Shown here piece after piece: positions 45,095-55,068 of a stretch of 64,000 nucleotides of DNA. A model generated the notes under the pieces. The model was not told where the DNA came from. It saw nothing but the letters and a program-made list of their open reading frames with translations, and made no database searches. The stretch's first letter is position 1, and each line of letters opens with the position of its first letter. Made by a program: the position numbers and the translations under genes. Source of the DNA: Candidatus Anammoxibacter sp. (lineage in GTDB: Bacteria > Planctomycetota > Brocadiia > Brocadiales > Anammoxibacteraceae); NCBI GenBank assembly GCA_021777105.1, contig JAIQZQ010000069.1:141345-205344 (forward strand), given 5' to 3'.

Positions 45095-46239
45095 ATGAAA
45101 AAACCTAGCAAAATCTTATTATTTTCATTGTTAATCATTCCTGCTCTGGTTTTTTTAGGCGAATATTAGTGAGGGGCAAATTATATTTCGAAGGCAAACC
45201 CCAATATTGACCCTTTCAGTCTTCAAATAATCCAATCCAAGATGAAAGTCCAGAAAATGAAATTGTTCAATTTCAAAATTACTGGTTTGGCGACAAGGAA
45301 GATGAAAACTTGTACTACAAGGAAATCCCCGGCGAGCGCCGCGGTAAATTAGGCGCGGATTACAAGGTTTATAATGTGAATTCTTTAGGATTTCGCGGCA
45401 AAGAGTTCCACCCTTACAGCAGCGATGGAAAAATAAGGATTTTTGCTGTTGGTGATTCGACTAGCTTTGGCCTTGGATCCACGGATGATCAAACATGGCC
45501 CACAAAACTCGAATATTATCTTAACAAGGATACCGGCAAAAGGTTTTCAGTAATTAATAGCGGATTTGGGGGGGGGATGATAGTTTAAATTGTTTGAATT
45601 TGATCAGAAATGAACTTCTATCGTACAAAGTAAATTTTTTTATTATTTCTATAGGGTTCAACGATTTGCATTGGAAACATATGGGATCAAGGGATAAGAA
45701 TCGTTTTGTGGAATCTTTATTGTCGATCTATGCTATACACTAAATTGATTGAGAAAATAAGTTGCATGATTCATGATACTCCATTGCCGATTACCACAAT
45801 TTCAAATAATGTTTTAGACAACTTCATTAAAATACATAAAAAAAATATACAACTTGCCAGGGAAAACGGTGCTACTTTAATATATTTCAGATAATCGTTA
45901 TATACGCCAAAAGAGATACAAGAGAATGACGGTATATCCAAAAAGAAAATAAGCAAAATTATAGACGCTAAACCTTATGACAAGGACGGCATACATTACC
46001 CGTTGGCTGTACACATATTCAGGCATAATAGACTTATGGATTCGCTACGTGAATTATCTATGAAACATGGAGTTCGCTATTACGATTTTACAGATGCCTT
46101 TTACAAAATAGTTGCGGAACAAAATAATGTTATCTTCACAGATAAAATACACCTGACTCCTTTTGCTAATAATTTACTGGCTAAATTCATAGCAAAAGAA
46201 ATCCTATACGATTCCCCTCCCACAATTGAACCACGCTAA
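45095..46239 (+). pseudogene. Broken SGNH/GDSL-family gene
   Basis: A coherent SGNH protein can be followed across several frames. An ATG at 45095 gives a membrane anchor (ILLLFSLLIIPALVF) that stops at 45169. A second piece ending at 45588 has VNSLGFRGKEF and AVGDSTSFGLGS. A G9 run at 45568-45576 then shifts the frame; one base more would continue as GGGDDSLNCL with ISIGFNDLHW to about 45740. Two more pieces carry ENGATLIYF and, near 46140, TDKIHLTPFANN (the D-x-x-H block). At least four lesions are present, so it is a decayed gene and not just a single phase-variable switch. Confidence 0.8.
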
Positions 46240-46452
46240 AATAATTTCCTTTGAAAAATCACCGCATATAGCGCTTTTCAGATACGTAAAGTATCAATGT
46301 TGTCCAGATTCTGCGAGAAAATATCTTTCCAATATTTGCGTTGTCTCACTTTGCCTGTTTTGCCATGTTTTATGCCTTTTATACTGACTAAAAAATTATA
46401 GCAATTCGATAATAATCAAGACAAATAAAAGATAACAGAATAGTTGTTGTTG

Positions 46453-46487
46453 AAGGTTGGGAAAGTTGCCCTCCCCAACCTTTTTTA
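46453..46487 (+). terminator. Rho-independent terminator
   Basis: AAGGTTGGG near 46453-46461 pairs with CCCAACCTT near 46474-46482, and a T-run follows on the + strand. It lies between the broken SGNH gene and the convergent S74-chaperone gene, so it terminates leftover + transcription. Confidence 0.8.
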
Positions 46488-46530
46488 TCTATAAGAGATA
46501 TTCCTCAATTGAATCCACGCCATTATAAAA

Positions 46531-47892
46531 CTATTGACCCTTATTTCCCGGATGTAAGACTTGCGCCAACCTGGCATCCTCAGACGGGCAAGTTTGTATC
46601 AGTTCAACTTTGATTACTGATATTTCAGTAGCCAATTTAGTTAAACTGTCCATTAACGAGCTATTTGCAGCCTTAAGTTCATTATTTCTTGAATTTAGCT
46701 CTTTAACGGCATTAACAAGGGCGGCAATGACAGGGCGGTCGGATAGTGTTAAATAACCTTTGTTGTCTTGCCCAACGGCTTCGGGAATACAATCTTGGAT
46801 ATTCTGAGCGCTGAAACCACTATAAACATTTTCAGTGTCAAGGCCGCTTTTTTCATTCCAGGTGTATTTAATAGGCTCTATCCTTATAATCTCGGACAGT
46901 CCTCGTTCAAATTTCCCAGTGACATTCTTTAGACGGATATCAGATGACACAGAAACGTTGCCGTTTGAATCTGTTTGCATTGTGCCTGCTCCAAAATTAG
47001 AAAAACGGACGCTGCCTGTTGTGTGGAGTTGCGCGCTTGGCGTTTTTGTCCCTATGCCTACATTGCCTGACAAATATTTAATTCGCATATATTCTGTATT
47101 GCCTGTCCTTATTGTAAAATCATTGGCTGAAAGTGTTCCTACAACCGCGCTGCCTTCCGAGTCTACACCGATCTCCATAGTGCCGTTTGAAGTTTTTCCG
47201 ACAATCCAAACATTTGCCGGATGGTAAAACACCATTCTTTCTGATGCCCCGAGATCAGCCCCGACATCGGTAGTTCCCAAACCTATCTGCTGGTCTTTGC
47301 CTATGTATACGCTAGTTGTTCCATCGGTGATTATGTTCAGGTTGAAATCATCTAAATTTCCCAGCGTCCTATCCGCGCCCGCAGTGTCGCCGCCATTTGT
47401 AAAGTCGCTTGAGCCGCCACTAATGCCGGTCAAAGCCGAACCATCGCCGGCAAACGCGGTAGCGGTCACTGTCCCTATTACTTCAAGTCCGGTTCCCGGC
47501 ATAGCTGTGCCAATGCCAACATTTCCGTCGTCTCTTACAAATAACAGACTTGAACTGTTTGAATCCGTGATGTTAAGACTGGAGCTAGCGCTTGTCGTGC
47601 CGGCGCCCAAAACCTCAAGCGTTGAAGTAGGCGTATCTGTTCCAATCCCTACACCATCGCCAAATAATCCAAAGCCTTCTATGTTAAGATTTCCGTGTTG
47701 TTGTGTTCCAGGAGTTGATGGTTGTAATATTGGCAGGCCATAATTCATGTGGTCATATGCATGCAAAGGATCGTTGCCGGTGGCTATGGTGTAATTCTTC
47801 TCATCCGCTGAAACCGCGCCATAAATAGTTAAAAATGCCGTTATAAATCCAAAAATTCCCGGAAAAAACGCTTTTTTAATACTTGATCTCAT
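46531..47892 (-). CDS. Secreted surface/fibre-like protein with S74 chaperone domain
   Basis: The protein has 453 residues. A signal peptide is likely at residues 1-30 (FFPGIFGFITAFLTIYGAVSA). The middle has several phage-tail-like repeats with GIGTDTP, VGIGTAMP and VGIGTKTP. The C-terminus is a peptidase S74 intramolecular chaperone: SDIRLKN (catalytic Ser-Asp), EPIKYTWNE, GFSAQNIQ, and a terminal coiled coil. These domains help trimers fold and then cleave themselves off. In phages they sit on tail spikes; here it is a host gene with a signal peptide, so a trimeric surface fibre is likely. GGGAGAG precedes the ATG. Confidence 0.85.
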   Translation of the reverse strand: MRSSIKKAFFPGIFGFITAFLTIYGAVSADEKNYTIATGNDPLHAYDHMNYGLPILQPSTPGTQQHGNLNIEGFGLFGDGVGIGTDTPTSTLEVLGAGTTSASSSLNITDSNSSSLLFVRDDGNVGIGTAMPGTGLEVIGTVTATAFAGDGSALTGISGGSSDFTNGGDTAGADRTLGNLDDFNLNIITDGTTSVYIGKDQQIGLGTTDVGADLGASERMVFYHPANVWIVGKTSNGTMEIGVDSEGSAVVGTLSANDFTIRTGNTEYMRIKYLSGNVGIGTKTPSAQLHTTGSVRFSNFGAGTMQTDSNGNVSVSSDIRLKNVTGKFERGLSEIIRIEPIKYTWNEKSGLDTENVYSGFSAQNIQDCIPEAVGQDNKGYLTLSDRPVIAALVNAVKELNSRNNELKAANSSLMDSLTKLATEISVIKVELIQTCPSEDARLAQVLHPGNKGQ

Positions 47893-48876
47893 TTTTTCTC
47901 TCCCTATTTATTATAAAAAAATACTTTCAAAGATTTTTTTTACTCTTTTGCCTTGCTGCTCAATCCATAACAATGTTTTAATAGCATCCTTTCTTTGTTT
48001 AAATAAAAAAATAAAATTCAAATACGCGAAAAATACAGGCGGGGTATTTTATCTAAAAAACAAAAATTTGTCAATCAAGGAAAATCGCATGCCTTGTAGG
48101 GGGTGGGGGGGGCAAAATATAGAGAGACTGTAAGGCTCGTGAAATGTTGCATTAATGTAAGTCGCTTGATATAAATATGATACGCGTATTGCTATGTAGG
48201 GTATGTAATTGTTGTATTTAGGATGTTTCCGACCGAAAATAAATTTATAAAATTTAAAAAAGCGAGCTTTTTACGTGTTATTCTTTGTTTGTCAATTTAA
48301 TTTTAATACTTGAACCCAGGTTGGCGTTAACAATGATCCTATACTGATTATTTGTGTTTGAATTGGTTTGGGTGTTTAAATGTGTTTATATAGAAGGCTG
48401 GGGTATATTTTAAAAATTTACTAATGAATAAAAGTTTGAGGTCTTAATTTCATGGCAATAATGAAGGTGTGATTTGCCTTTTTAAAAAATTGCAGTCTGT
48501 TCAAGAATGCGGCGTATAAAAATGTTTTTGATGATATTTTTTGATGATATTAAAGGACTAATGACGTGGAAATTTACCAAAATTAGTATTCCGTGACAGT
48601 TTACGGGAGTAGATTTCAATTAAGTAAAGAGTCATGCAATCTTTTTAAAGCGGTTTTAAGGCTTTATTGTAAACGTTCTTAAATTGCGATTGTTTCAAAC
48701 AATTCTAATGTTCCGTTTCTTTTTTAGCGTAAAGTCAGGAAAAAAACAAGTAATTAATTCGTTACAATTAATACGCTCCGGTTAGCGTATAGTAAAAATT
48801 CAATTATTGCAAGGAGTGGATTCAAATAAAAAGCAAAAAGAAAGGCGGGAATGGCCGGCTTTAACCTTTCGCGTTT
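47893..48876. other. Non-coding stretch, about 1 kb
   Basis: This AT-rich stretch separates two minus-strand genes. I see no convincing gene, tRNA or conserved RNA fold. It contains a G8 run at 48105-48112 in otherwise A/T-rich sequence. The short open frames have no coding features. It may hold the promoter of the S74-chaperone gene near 47.9-48.0 kb, but no clear boxes stand out. Confidence 0.5.
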
Positions 48877-50043
48877 TTACCGAGGAGGTTTAATTGACAA
48901 GTAATTTTTTTTGTTAACCCTCTCTTTAATTATCTCCCCGGTGTCAACGCCTTTGCCTTGTATTAAAACCTTAAATTTGCCTCCCATGCCTTCAGGGTGA
49001 ATTAAGTTTTTTATTGCCGAAGACGCTTTAAACGCTTTAACCTGATCCGCCTTGCTAATCTTCTCCATCTCTTTTGCAAGCAAGTCTCTGCCGTTATAAA
49101 CTAAAAACGACGGCAGGTCGGTAAACGCAAGCAATTCCAGCCCCCATTTTTTGCCCTCAGACGCCAGGCTTGTAAAATCCACATGCGCCGTAATGTCCTG
49201 CTCGCCCACCATTTCAAAAGGCTGCTCACTGACGTTGTGTTTGGAATAACACATAAAAGTTCCTTTTGTCCTTGAATGGTCGTAATAATCAACTGCGGGG
49301 TAGCCGTAATCAATAGTAATCACAAACCCTTTTTTCAATGCCGACGACACATCTTTAATCCACTGCATTGCATCCAGATTTACCTCTGTTTTCATTCCGT
49401 CCGCAAGCGATATCCCGATCCTTTCAAAATATTGCGATAATTGATCAGTTGAAAGCTCGCCGGCCTGTTCAACAAGTTTTCCGCCCTCAAGCGCAACATA
49501 CAGCTCTTTAAGGCGTCCTTCATGTTGCGTCACTCGGTGAAACGGGAAGGCGTCTACAAGTTCGTTTGAAATGACACATCCTGTCCCGTCTGATATTTGT
49601 GCTAATCCTGCCAATGAATCAATCCAATGTGTTTTTTGAGCAAAATCAGCCAAAAGAGCCTGTTGTTTAGACCTGAAAGCAGAGCTTTTTTCAATTATGC
49701 AATAATCAAATGCGTCAAAAAACTCGCGCTCGTTTTCCCGCAGATATGTCAGTATGTCCAAAGCCATCACGCCTTTGCCGGCGCCCATTTCAATTATTGA
49801 GAAATGGCCGCCGCCGGCAATATCCCGCATTCTCTTTATTTCAGCGGCCAGAACCTTGCCGATAAAAGGGTGCGCGTCCGGGCTTGTGTAAAAGTCGCCG
49901 TCAATGCCTATGACGGCTTTGTCAGCATTGTTGTAATATCCAAATTGCTCATGGTACAGGGCTATTTCCATAAACTGGGCAAATGTAATCCTGCCCTGGG
50001 TTGAAATAAGCGTTTCTAAATGCTCAAGAATATTTGATTCCAT
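48877..50043 (-). CDS. MidA/NDUFAF7-type SAM-dependent methyltransferase
   Basis: The protein has 388 residues. Features are GRITFAQFMEIALYHEQFGYY, typical of this family, YTSPDAHPFIG, motif I-like IIEMGAGKGVM, SNELVDAFPFHRV, and DYGYPAVDYY. The family (DUF185) includes mitochondrial NDUFAF7, which methylates an arginine of a complex I subunit; bacterial members' substrates are mostly untested. The sequence is complete. It is divergent from the large secreted protein gene at 50250. Confidence 0.85.
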   Translation of the reverse strand: MESNILEHLETLISTQGRITFAQFMEIALYHEQFGYYNNADKAVIGIDGDFYTSPDAHPFIGKVLAAEIKRMRDIAGGGHFSIIEMGAGKGVMALDILTYLRENEREFFDAFDYCIIEKSSAFRSKQQALLADFAQKTHWIDSLAGLAQISDGTGCVISNELVDAFPFHRVTQHEGRLKELYVALEGGKLVEQAGELSTDQLSQYFERIGISLADGMKTEVNLDAMQWIKDVSSALKKGFVITIDYGYPAVDYYDHSRTKGTFMCYSKHNVSEQPFEMVGEQDITAHVDFTSLASEGKKWGLELLAFTDLPSFLVYNGRDLLAKEMEKISKADQVKAFKASSAIKNLIHPEGMGGKFKVLIQGKGVDTGEIIKERVNKKNYLSIKPPR

Positions 50044-50119
50044 TATAAAACAGTCTAAAAAAGGTAATAAAAAAGCTTTTTATGATCCTTTATACCCGCC
50101 GGATATAAAGGGTATTTTG

Positions 50120-50147
50120 TTGACATAAGTAGAAACTAAAGTACAAT
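50120..50147 (+). promoter_or_regulatory. Sigma70-type promoter of the 1491-residue secreted protein
   Basis: A perfect -35 TTGACA (50120-50125) and a near-consensus -10 TACAAT (50142-50147) are spaced 16 bases apart. Transcription would begin near 50154, giving a leader of about 95 bases. The leader ends in a G8 run (50236-50243) that forms the ribosome-binding site 6 bases before the ATG. Confidence 0.65.
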
Positions 50148-50249
50148 TTAAAGTCCAAATTATTGTTTTATTTTTGCATATTTTTAATCTGAATTATATT
50201 AAATTATCTTTTTTTTTAATTTAAAAAATTGTAAAGGGGGGGGATTTAA

Positions 50250-53200
50250 ATGGAGAATATGAAAAAATGCGGCTTGCCGGCTCATTTAAAAAGAGTTGGT
50301 TTTCTATTTTCGTTCTGTTTTTTTCTGGCGATTTTAACATCGCAATTTGTTTGCGCCGATCAGTTTTCAATGCTTAATCATTTCCACGACTATAATAAGA
50401 CTTCAAAATATTCAAAGTATAATTCCGCTTCAATTGCCCGTCAATTTCTATTTGAAACAAGCCTGAACGCCGGCAATGCAGGGGTAAGCGCGCAGGCAAC
50501 AAGGGGCGGCGGCAACCTGAGCGGGAAATGGGATGTAAATTTAAACGGCGGCGGTTTGTTTTCGCCGACAATCAATCCTTCAGGGGTGGTCGGATATGTG
50601 ACGGCCAATACGTTTGATTTCGAGACAGGCGATCCTAAGGGTAGGCTTAACGCCGTCAACCTGGCTGACGGCGGAGTTAGGTGGGGCAAGGATGTTAACG
50701 GCTTTATTGCGGCGGCGCCGGTTGTTGATGCGGAGGGAACAATATACATTGTTGTAAACGCTCTTGATGAAGATGCAATATCCAACGGCATACTCTTTGC
50801 CGTTGACGCAAATGGAAAAACCAAATGGACTTTTAATACTAACGGAGTCTTTACTTCGGCTCCGGTCGTAGGCCCTGACGGAGCTATCTTTTTTGGAACC
50901 GACTCGTTTAACATAGGATTTGTTTATGCGATAAATCCACTTAGTATTGACGACCCAAACAATGTTAAGCCTGCGTGGGCGTTTCAAACAACAGGTGTTG
51001 TCTCTTCGTCGCCTCTGGTTATGGAAAACGGGATTGTCTTTGTGGGCACAAATTTCGACCCATTCGGCAAGGTTTACGCATTGGACGCTAATCAGGGGAT
51101 AGTTAAATGGGAATTTCTTACAGAAGGGCCGGTGATAGTCTCGTTAAAAAACAGGGGCGGTATAGTTGCGGCAGCGACTACGATTGTCAAAACCGACGAT
51201 GAAGACAATGTCAGCCTGAAAAGCTCTATACTGGCTTTTGACACGGAGAATCTAGACCCAAATAATGTAAAAACTATTTGGGAGAAATCTATCGATGGGG
51301 GTGTTTCAACAAACTTGCTGATTTTAAAAGACACTCTCTATTTTGGAACATCCAGGATTAACCTTACACTGCCTGATGAAGGGGCTGAAAACGCGGGCAA
51401 TGTTATAACTGAAAATCCTTCAGGTTTTCTTAACGCGGTTAAATTAGCCGACGGCAATGAGAAATGGAAAGTCAATCTAAATAGCTTGCCTGTTTCTTCT
51501 CCCGTAGCAGGGCCAAACGGCTCGGTTTTAATTAGCGCTAATCAGATTGTTGCGGTGGGGAAGAAGTCTTTGACCGCAAAAGTGTTTGCGGTATCATCAT
51601 CAGGCGCAATTATAAACACAGGCGATATTAAAGGCAACGCCGTTCTCTCTGCCCCTGCTGTTGACCTTGACGGCATAGCGTATGTTGGGACGGCGGGTTT
51701 TGACAATAAGGAAGGTATAACCGGCAAGCTTATTGCCCGGGATTTAACATCCGGCAAAACTGAAACTTTGGAAATAAACGAAGCTGTGTTATCCGCGCCG
51801 ATAGTCAGGATAAATGATTTAACTAATGAGAAAGTTGTCTATTTCAGCTCCGGCGGTTCAGGCGACGGAGGCCTTATTGGCGTGTTTTACGCCGTTAACG
51901 TTGACAGGGGCAACATTGAGCCGGACCCTTCAACCATTTCTATTGACGATGTTAGCCCGGCTGAAGCTACTTTGGGTTCGCCGATTGCAATAGGGGGCAA
52001 GATTGATCCCGCGCCGAACGCGGAAGTTCCTGTTTTAGTAACTATTAATGACGCGCTGGGCCGAGTGTTTGAGATTGAGGCCTTTGCCGATGCGGGCGGC
52101 AGGTTTTTGGCCGAGGATGTGTTTGCGCCGGGCGGCAAGTGGGATGTCAATGCGGCGTGGAGGGGTAATTCAGAGCTTTTAGGCGCAAAAACAGAGTCGC
52201 CCGCCGGGTTAACCATCAATCCCGCGGACACAAAAATATCAGTTTCCGCGTCAAGTCTGCAAATTACGACAAAAGATCTATTGCAAATAACAGGCTCAAT
52301 AAGTTCAGAGCCTGACAGCGCGTTTGCGCGAAATCTGTTATCAGGCAATCCTATAAAACTTGTGCGCATAGGGCCCAACAATGAGATTGAGGCGCTAATC
52401 GCCAATACTGTTTCAACGGAAGCCGGCGTTGAGTTTGCATTTAATGATTTGGCGTTGTTGCAGGCGGGGGAGTGGCAATTGTTTGTGTCGTTTGAGGAAA
52501 ATAATCTAAATTTTAATAAAAGCAATTTGGAAGAGCTGGAGATTGTTGTTGCCGGGGTGAGGGAGGATGCGCCGGGATACGTTATACTTGCGCAGGGGCG
52601 GGCGCCTTCAAAAAGCGGGGAAGAGTCATATAATTTAACCGCAAACAATATTTATAAGAAACTTCTTTTATGCGGTTTTAGCGATGAGGACATATTTTAT
52701 CTTAATTTTGATAAGAATCAGGCCGGCATTACTGTTGACAAAACCCCTTCTGAAAATGAGGTTAAGAAAGCTATAACAGGTTGGGCTAAGGATAAACTGT
52801 CGCTTGTTCCGGCCCCGCTTTATATTGTGTTTGTCGGGCCGGGCAGAGAGGATGGGGTGTTAATTGATAAAGATGTGTTGGAAGCGGCGGAACTTGCTAA
52901 AGAGATTGCCGATTTAGAAACGGCCCTTAATGAGGATGAAGATGAAGACGACTCTGATGACGAGTCTGCCGATGTTGTGGAGGAGGATATGTTTGACGAG
53001 AATATTGTTGTCATTATAGGCGCGCCTCATTCAGGCAGCTTTATTGATGATCTGTCGAACGCCGGGCGTGTAATAATAACCAGTTGCGACGCAAGGGAAG
53101 TATCATCTAAAGGGCCTCTGGCTCCAACCCAAACAGTCCGCGGCGGCGATTTCTTTGTGGCGGAACTATTTAGACAGGCTTTAAAAGGCCTGAGTTTAAA

Positions 53201-54725
53201 AAGCAGTTATGAAAGCGCGGCGCTTGCGTCGATGGGTTTCGCTGAAAACAGCAACGGCAATGGTTTAAACGGCGTAGACGCCGGCAACGGCATATTTGAC
53301 GATAACGCGGCTTTTCATCCGCTTTTGGATGATAATGGGGACGGGCTGGGCTCTAACGGACAACTCTCCGCGACCGTAGGCAATGACGGCGCTGTTGCCG
53401 CCAACCTGGCTCTCTGTGTGGGTGTTGAGGGAACCGGAAGCGCTAATCTTAATATAACAGGTGTTTTGCCGTTTACCACTTTGGCGCCGGATGATGATGA
53501 CCCGCTTCTGTTTGCCGGGGTTTCAGACGTTGCATTGACGAGCAAGATCTGGAATGAGATAAAAACGCCGGACTTTGATATTGTTACAAAAGAGGGGGAC
53601 ACTGAACAGTTTACGCTGGATTTGCCGAGTTTTGCCGGAACGATTAGCGCATCGGCAAACAGGTTTGAATGGCCGGTAATTAATGATGACGGTTTTGGCG
53701 GTTTTGGCAAGGGCGGGCAATATCAGGTTCTCTATTTTACCGAGAATAAAGAGACCGGCGATAATTCGGCTTTTGATGACAATACCTCTCAAACCAGGAT
53801 TGTGCGCAATGATAACGCTTCAAATACTCCGCCTCCCGCGCCCGGGCTTAGCAATATAAGCAGCGGCGTAGTCGCCAGCGCGCTGATAGTTGAAAACAGC
53901 GGCGGCGGGAATGACGCGCCGGCCTTAGGCTTAAACAAAATTGTGAAGGCAAAAGCGGATGAAGATGAATCTGATGTTACGTTTACCGTATTGCTCTCTC
54001 AGGATAAGGATTTTAACTCTATTGACGTTCAGGTGGACGGTTTAACCGAGAAGTTTGTTATAGTTGATTCCACTGCGGGGCTTCAATTGAACACTGAATA
54101 TTTTTGGAATGTTATTGCGGTTAACAAAAGCGGCGCGGCAACCTCAGCTAAAACGGCTTCAAAGGTTGTTACTTCCGCATCGTCTGGCTTCCCCGGGTTT
54201 GTTAAAGGCATTGTGAGGGACAAGGAAACCAACCGTCCGTTTGCCGGCGCGTCCGTCAAGTTGCTTGACAGGCTTGATAAATTTACAACCAAAAACGACG
54301 GTGCCTATTTCTTTGAGCTGCCTTCCGGCAAATATACCCTTGAGGCTGAAGGCAAAGGTTTTAAAAGGCTTAAAGCCGTTATTAACACGGTTTCGTTTGA
54401 GACTACAACCAAGAATTTTGTGCTGGATAAGATTATTGAAATAATTAAAGGGCCAACTTCAATATCCGTAAACCCGGAAACCGCCGGCAAATCGTTTAGG
54501 ATGAGCGAGGCTACTGTGGTTGTGCTTGATCAGGAGGGAGCCCCGGTTAAAGGAGCAAGCGTTGACGCTATTGCGGAAGGCAAAGGCGTAAAAGTGAAAA
54601 ATACGCCTCAGATAACGGACGCCGGAGGCAAGGCTGTCTTTAAATTTAAATTTGGACGCCGATCAAAAGGCGGAAAGATTATATTTAGCGTTAATAATTT
54701 AAAGGCTGAGCTTTTGCAGGAGTAG
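50250..54725 (+). CDS. Secreted multidomain protein: PQQ propeller, caspase-like domain, FN3, CarboxypepD_reg, Big_1
   Basis: The protein has 1491 residues; a signal peptide (about 1-36) ends VCA. Residues 90-560 are a PQQ-type beta-propeller with repeats like VYALDANQGIVKWEF. Ig-like domains follow at 563-770. Residues 773-1065 look like a C13/caspase-fold peptidase (NNIYKKLLLCGF, VVIIG, IITSCDAREVS), but the His-Gly site reads PG (864-865) and the Cys of the usual ACHSG-type motif is Pro926 (GAPHSG). An acidic linker of Asp/Glu lies near 893-920. Next are an FN3-like region (about 1190-1305), a carboxypeptidase-regulatory domain (1313-1390) and a Big_1 Ig domain (1401-1491). A periplasmic or surface adhesive/scaffold role is inferred. 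Confidence 0.82.
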   Translation: MENMKKCGLPAHLKRVGFLFSFCFFLAILTSQFVCADQFSMLNHFHDYNKTSKYSKYNSASIARQFLFETSLNAGNAGVSAQATRGGGNLSGKWDVNLNGGGLFSPTINPSGVVGYVTANTFDFETGDPKGRLNAVNLADGGVRWGKDVNGFIAAAPVVDAEGTIYIVVNALDEDAISNGILFAVDANGKTKWTFNTNGVFTSAPVVGPDGAIFFGTDSFNIGFVYAINPLSIDDPNNVKPAWAFQTTGVVSSSPLVMENGIVFVGTNFDPFGKVYALDANQGIVKWEFLTEGPVIVSLKNRGGIVAAATTIVKTDDEDNVSLKSSILAFDTENLDPNNVKTIWEKSIDGGVSTNLLILKDTLYFGTSRINLTLPDEGAENAGNVITENPSGFLNAVKLADGNEKWKVNLNSLPVSSPVAGPNGSVLISANQIVAVGKKSLTAKVFAVSSSGAIINTGDIKGNAVLSAPAVDLDGIAYVGTAGFDNKEGITGKLIARDLTSGKTETLEINEAVLSAPIVRINDLTNEKVVYFSSGGSGDGGLIGVFYAVNVDRGNIEPDPSTISIDDVSPAEATLGSPIAIGGKIDPAPNAEVPVLVTINDALGRVFEIEAFADAGGRFLAEDVFAPGGKWDVNAAWRGNSELLGAKTESPAGLTINPADTKISVSASSLQITTKDLLQITGSISSEPDSAFARNLLSGNPIKLVRIGPNNEIEALIANTVSTEAGVEFAFNDLALLQAGEWQLFVSFEENNLNFNKSNLEELEIVVAGVREDAPGYVILAQGRAPSKSGEESYNLTANNIYKKLLLCGFSDEDIFYLNFDKNQAGITVDKTPSENEVKKAITGWAKDKLSLVPAPLYIVFVGPGREDGVLIDKDVLEAAELAKEIADLETALNEDEDEDDSDDESADVVEEDMFDENIVVIIGAPHSGSFIDDLSNAGRVIITSCDAREVSSKGPLAPTQTVRGGDFFVAELFRQALKGLSLKSSYESAALASMGFAENSNGNGLNGVDAGNGIFDDNAAFHPLLDDNGDGLGSNGQLSATVGNDGAVAANLALCVGVEGTGSANLNITGVLPFTTLAPDDDDPLLFAGVSDVALTSKIWNEIKTPDFDIVTKEGDTEQFTLDLPSFAGTISASANRFEWPVINDDGFGGFGKGGQYQVLYFTENKETGDNSAFDDNTSQTRIVRNDNASNTPPPAPGLSNISSGVVASALIVENSGGGNDAPALGLNKIVKAKADEDESDVTFTVLLSQDKDFNSIDVQVDGLTEKFVIVDSTAGLQLNTEYFWNVIAVNKSGAATSAKTASKVVTSASSGFPGFVKGIVRDKETNRPFAGASVKLLDRLDKFTTKNDGAYFFELPSGKYTLEAEGKGFKRLKAVINTVSFETTTKNFVLDKIIEIIKGPTSISVNPETAGKSFRMSEATVVVLDQEGAPVKGASVDAIAEGKGVKVKNTPQITDAGGKAVFKFKFGRRSKGGKIIFSVNNLKAELLQE

Positions 54726-54747
54726 GAACAAGAAATGCAACTATTCA

Positions 54748-54796
54748 GCGTGATTTAGGCGCCCCGTCCGCTACGCAGCCACCTCTCTTTTTAGAG
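54748..54796. repeat. 49-bp dispersed repeat, copy 1
   Basis: The sequence beginning GCGTGATTTAGGCGCC recurs at 63297-63344 with only a few changes and one length difference. It lies 22 bases after the stop of the 1491-residue protein. It is followed by the small hairpin CCCCTC-TAATAA-GAGGGG at 54826-54843, a kind of short palindrome commonly dispersed in bacterial genomes. Confidence 0.7.
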
Positions 54797-54888
54797 TGGA
54801 TTAAAACGGTTTTTTCCACAAAAGTCCCCTCTAATAAGAGGGGATTTAGGGGTGTGTAAAAAGACGCAAAACCCGCAGAAAAGATACC

Positions 54889-55047
54889 TGTTGGTTCAAT
54901 GTCTCCCGACTTGAACCACATCTGACGTAAACAATACTCTGTATTGATCAATTATCTTTCATTTGGTTTGTGACGCGTTAAACATTAGCGGTATTTTTGC
55001 GCAGCCCCTAGGTCGGCAAGGTTCAAGTCGGAGACATTGAACCAACA
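54889..55047. repeat. Inverted-repeat element of about 159 bp
   Basis: The left arm at 54889-54917 (TGTTGGTTCAATGTCTCC and on) is the inverse complement of the right arm at 55020-55047, apart from one extra C. About 100 bases lie between, with no coding frame. The arrangement resembles a non-autonomous mobile element or a long hairpin. It fills most of the gap between the secreted-protein gene and the sugar transferase gene. Confidence 0.6.
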
Positions 55048-55068
55048 AAGTGTATGTTAATTTATTCA

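Noticed and set aside
47948..48133. A 61-residue open frame in the 1-kb non-coding stretch
   Set aside because: It has no ribosome-binding site, no recognisable motif, and runs through a low-complexity and G-rich sequence.
55011..55047. A tRNA suggested by GGTTCAAGTCG
   Set aside because: No acceptor stem or anticodon arm can be folded around it; it is the right arm of an inverted repeat.
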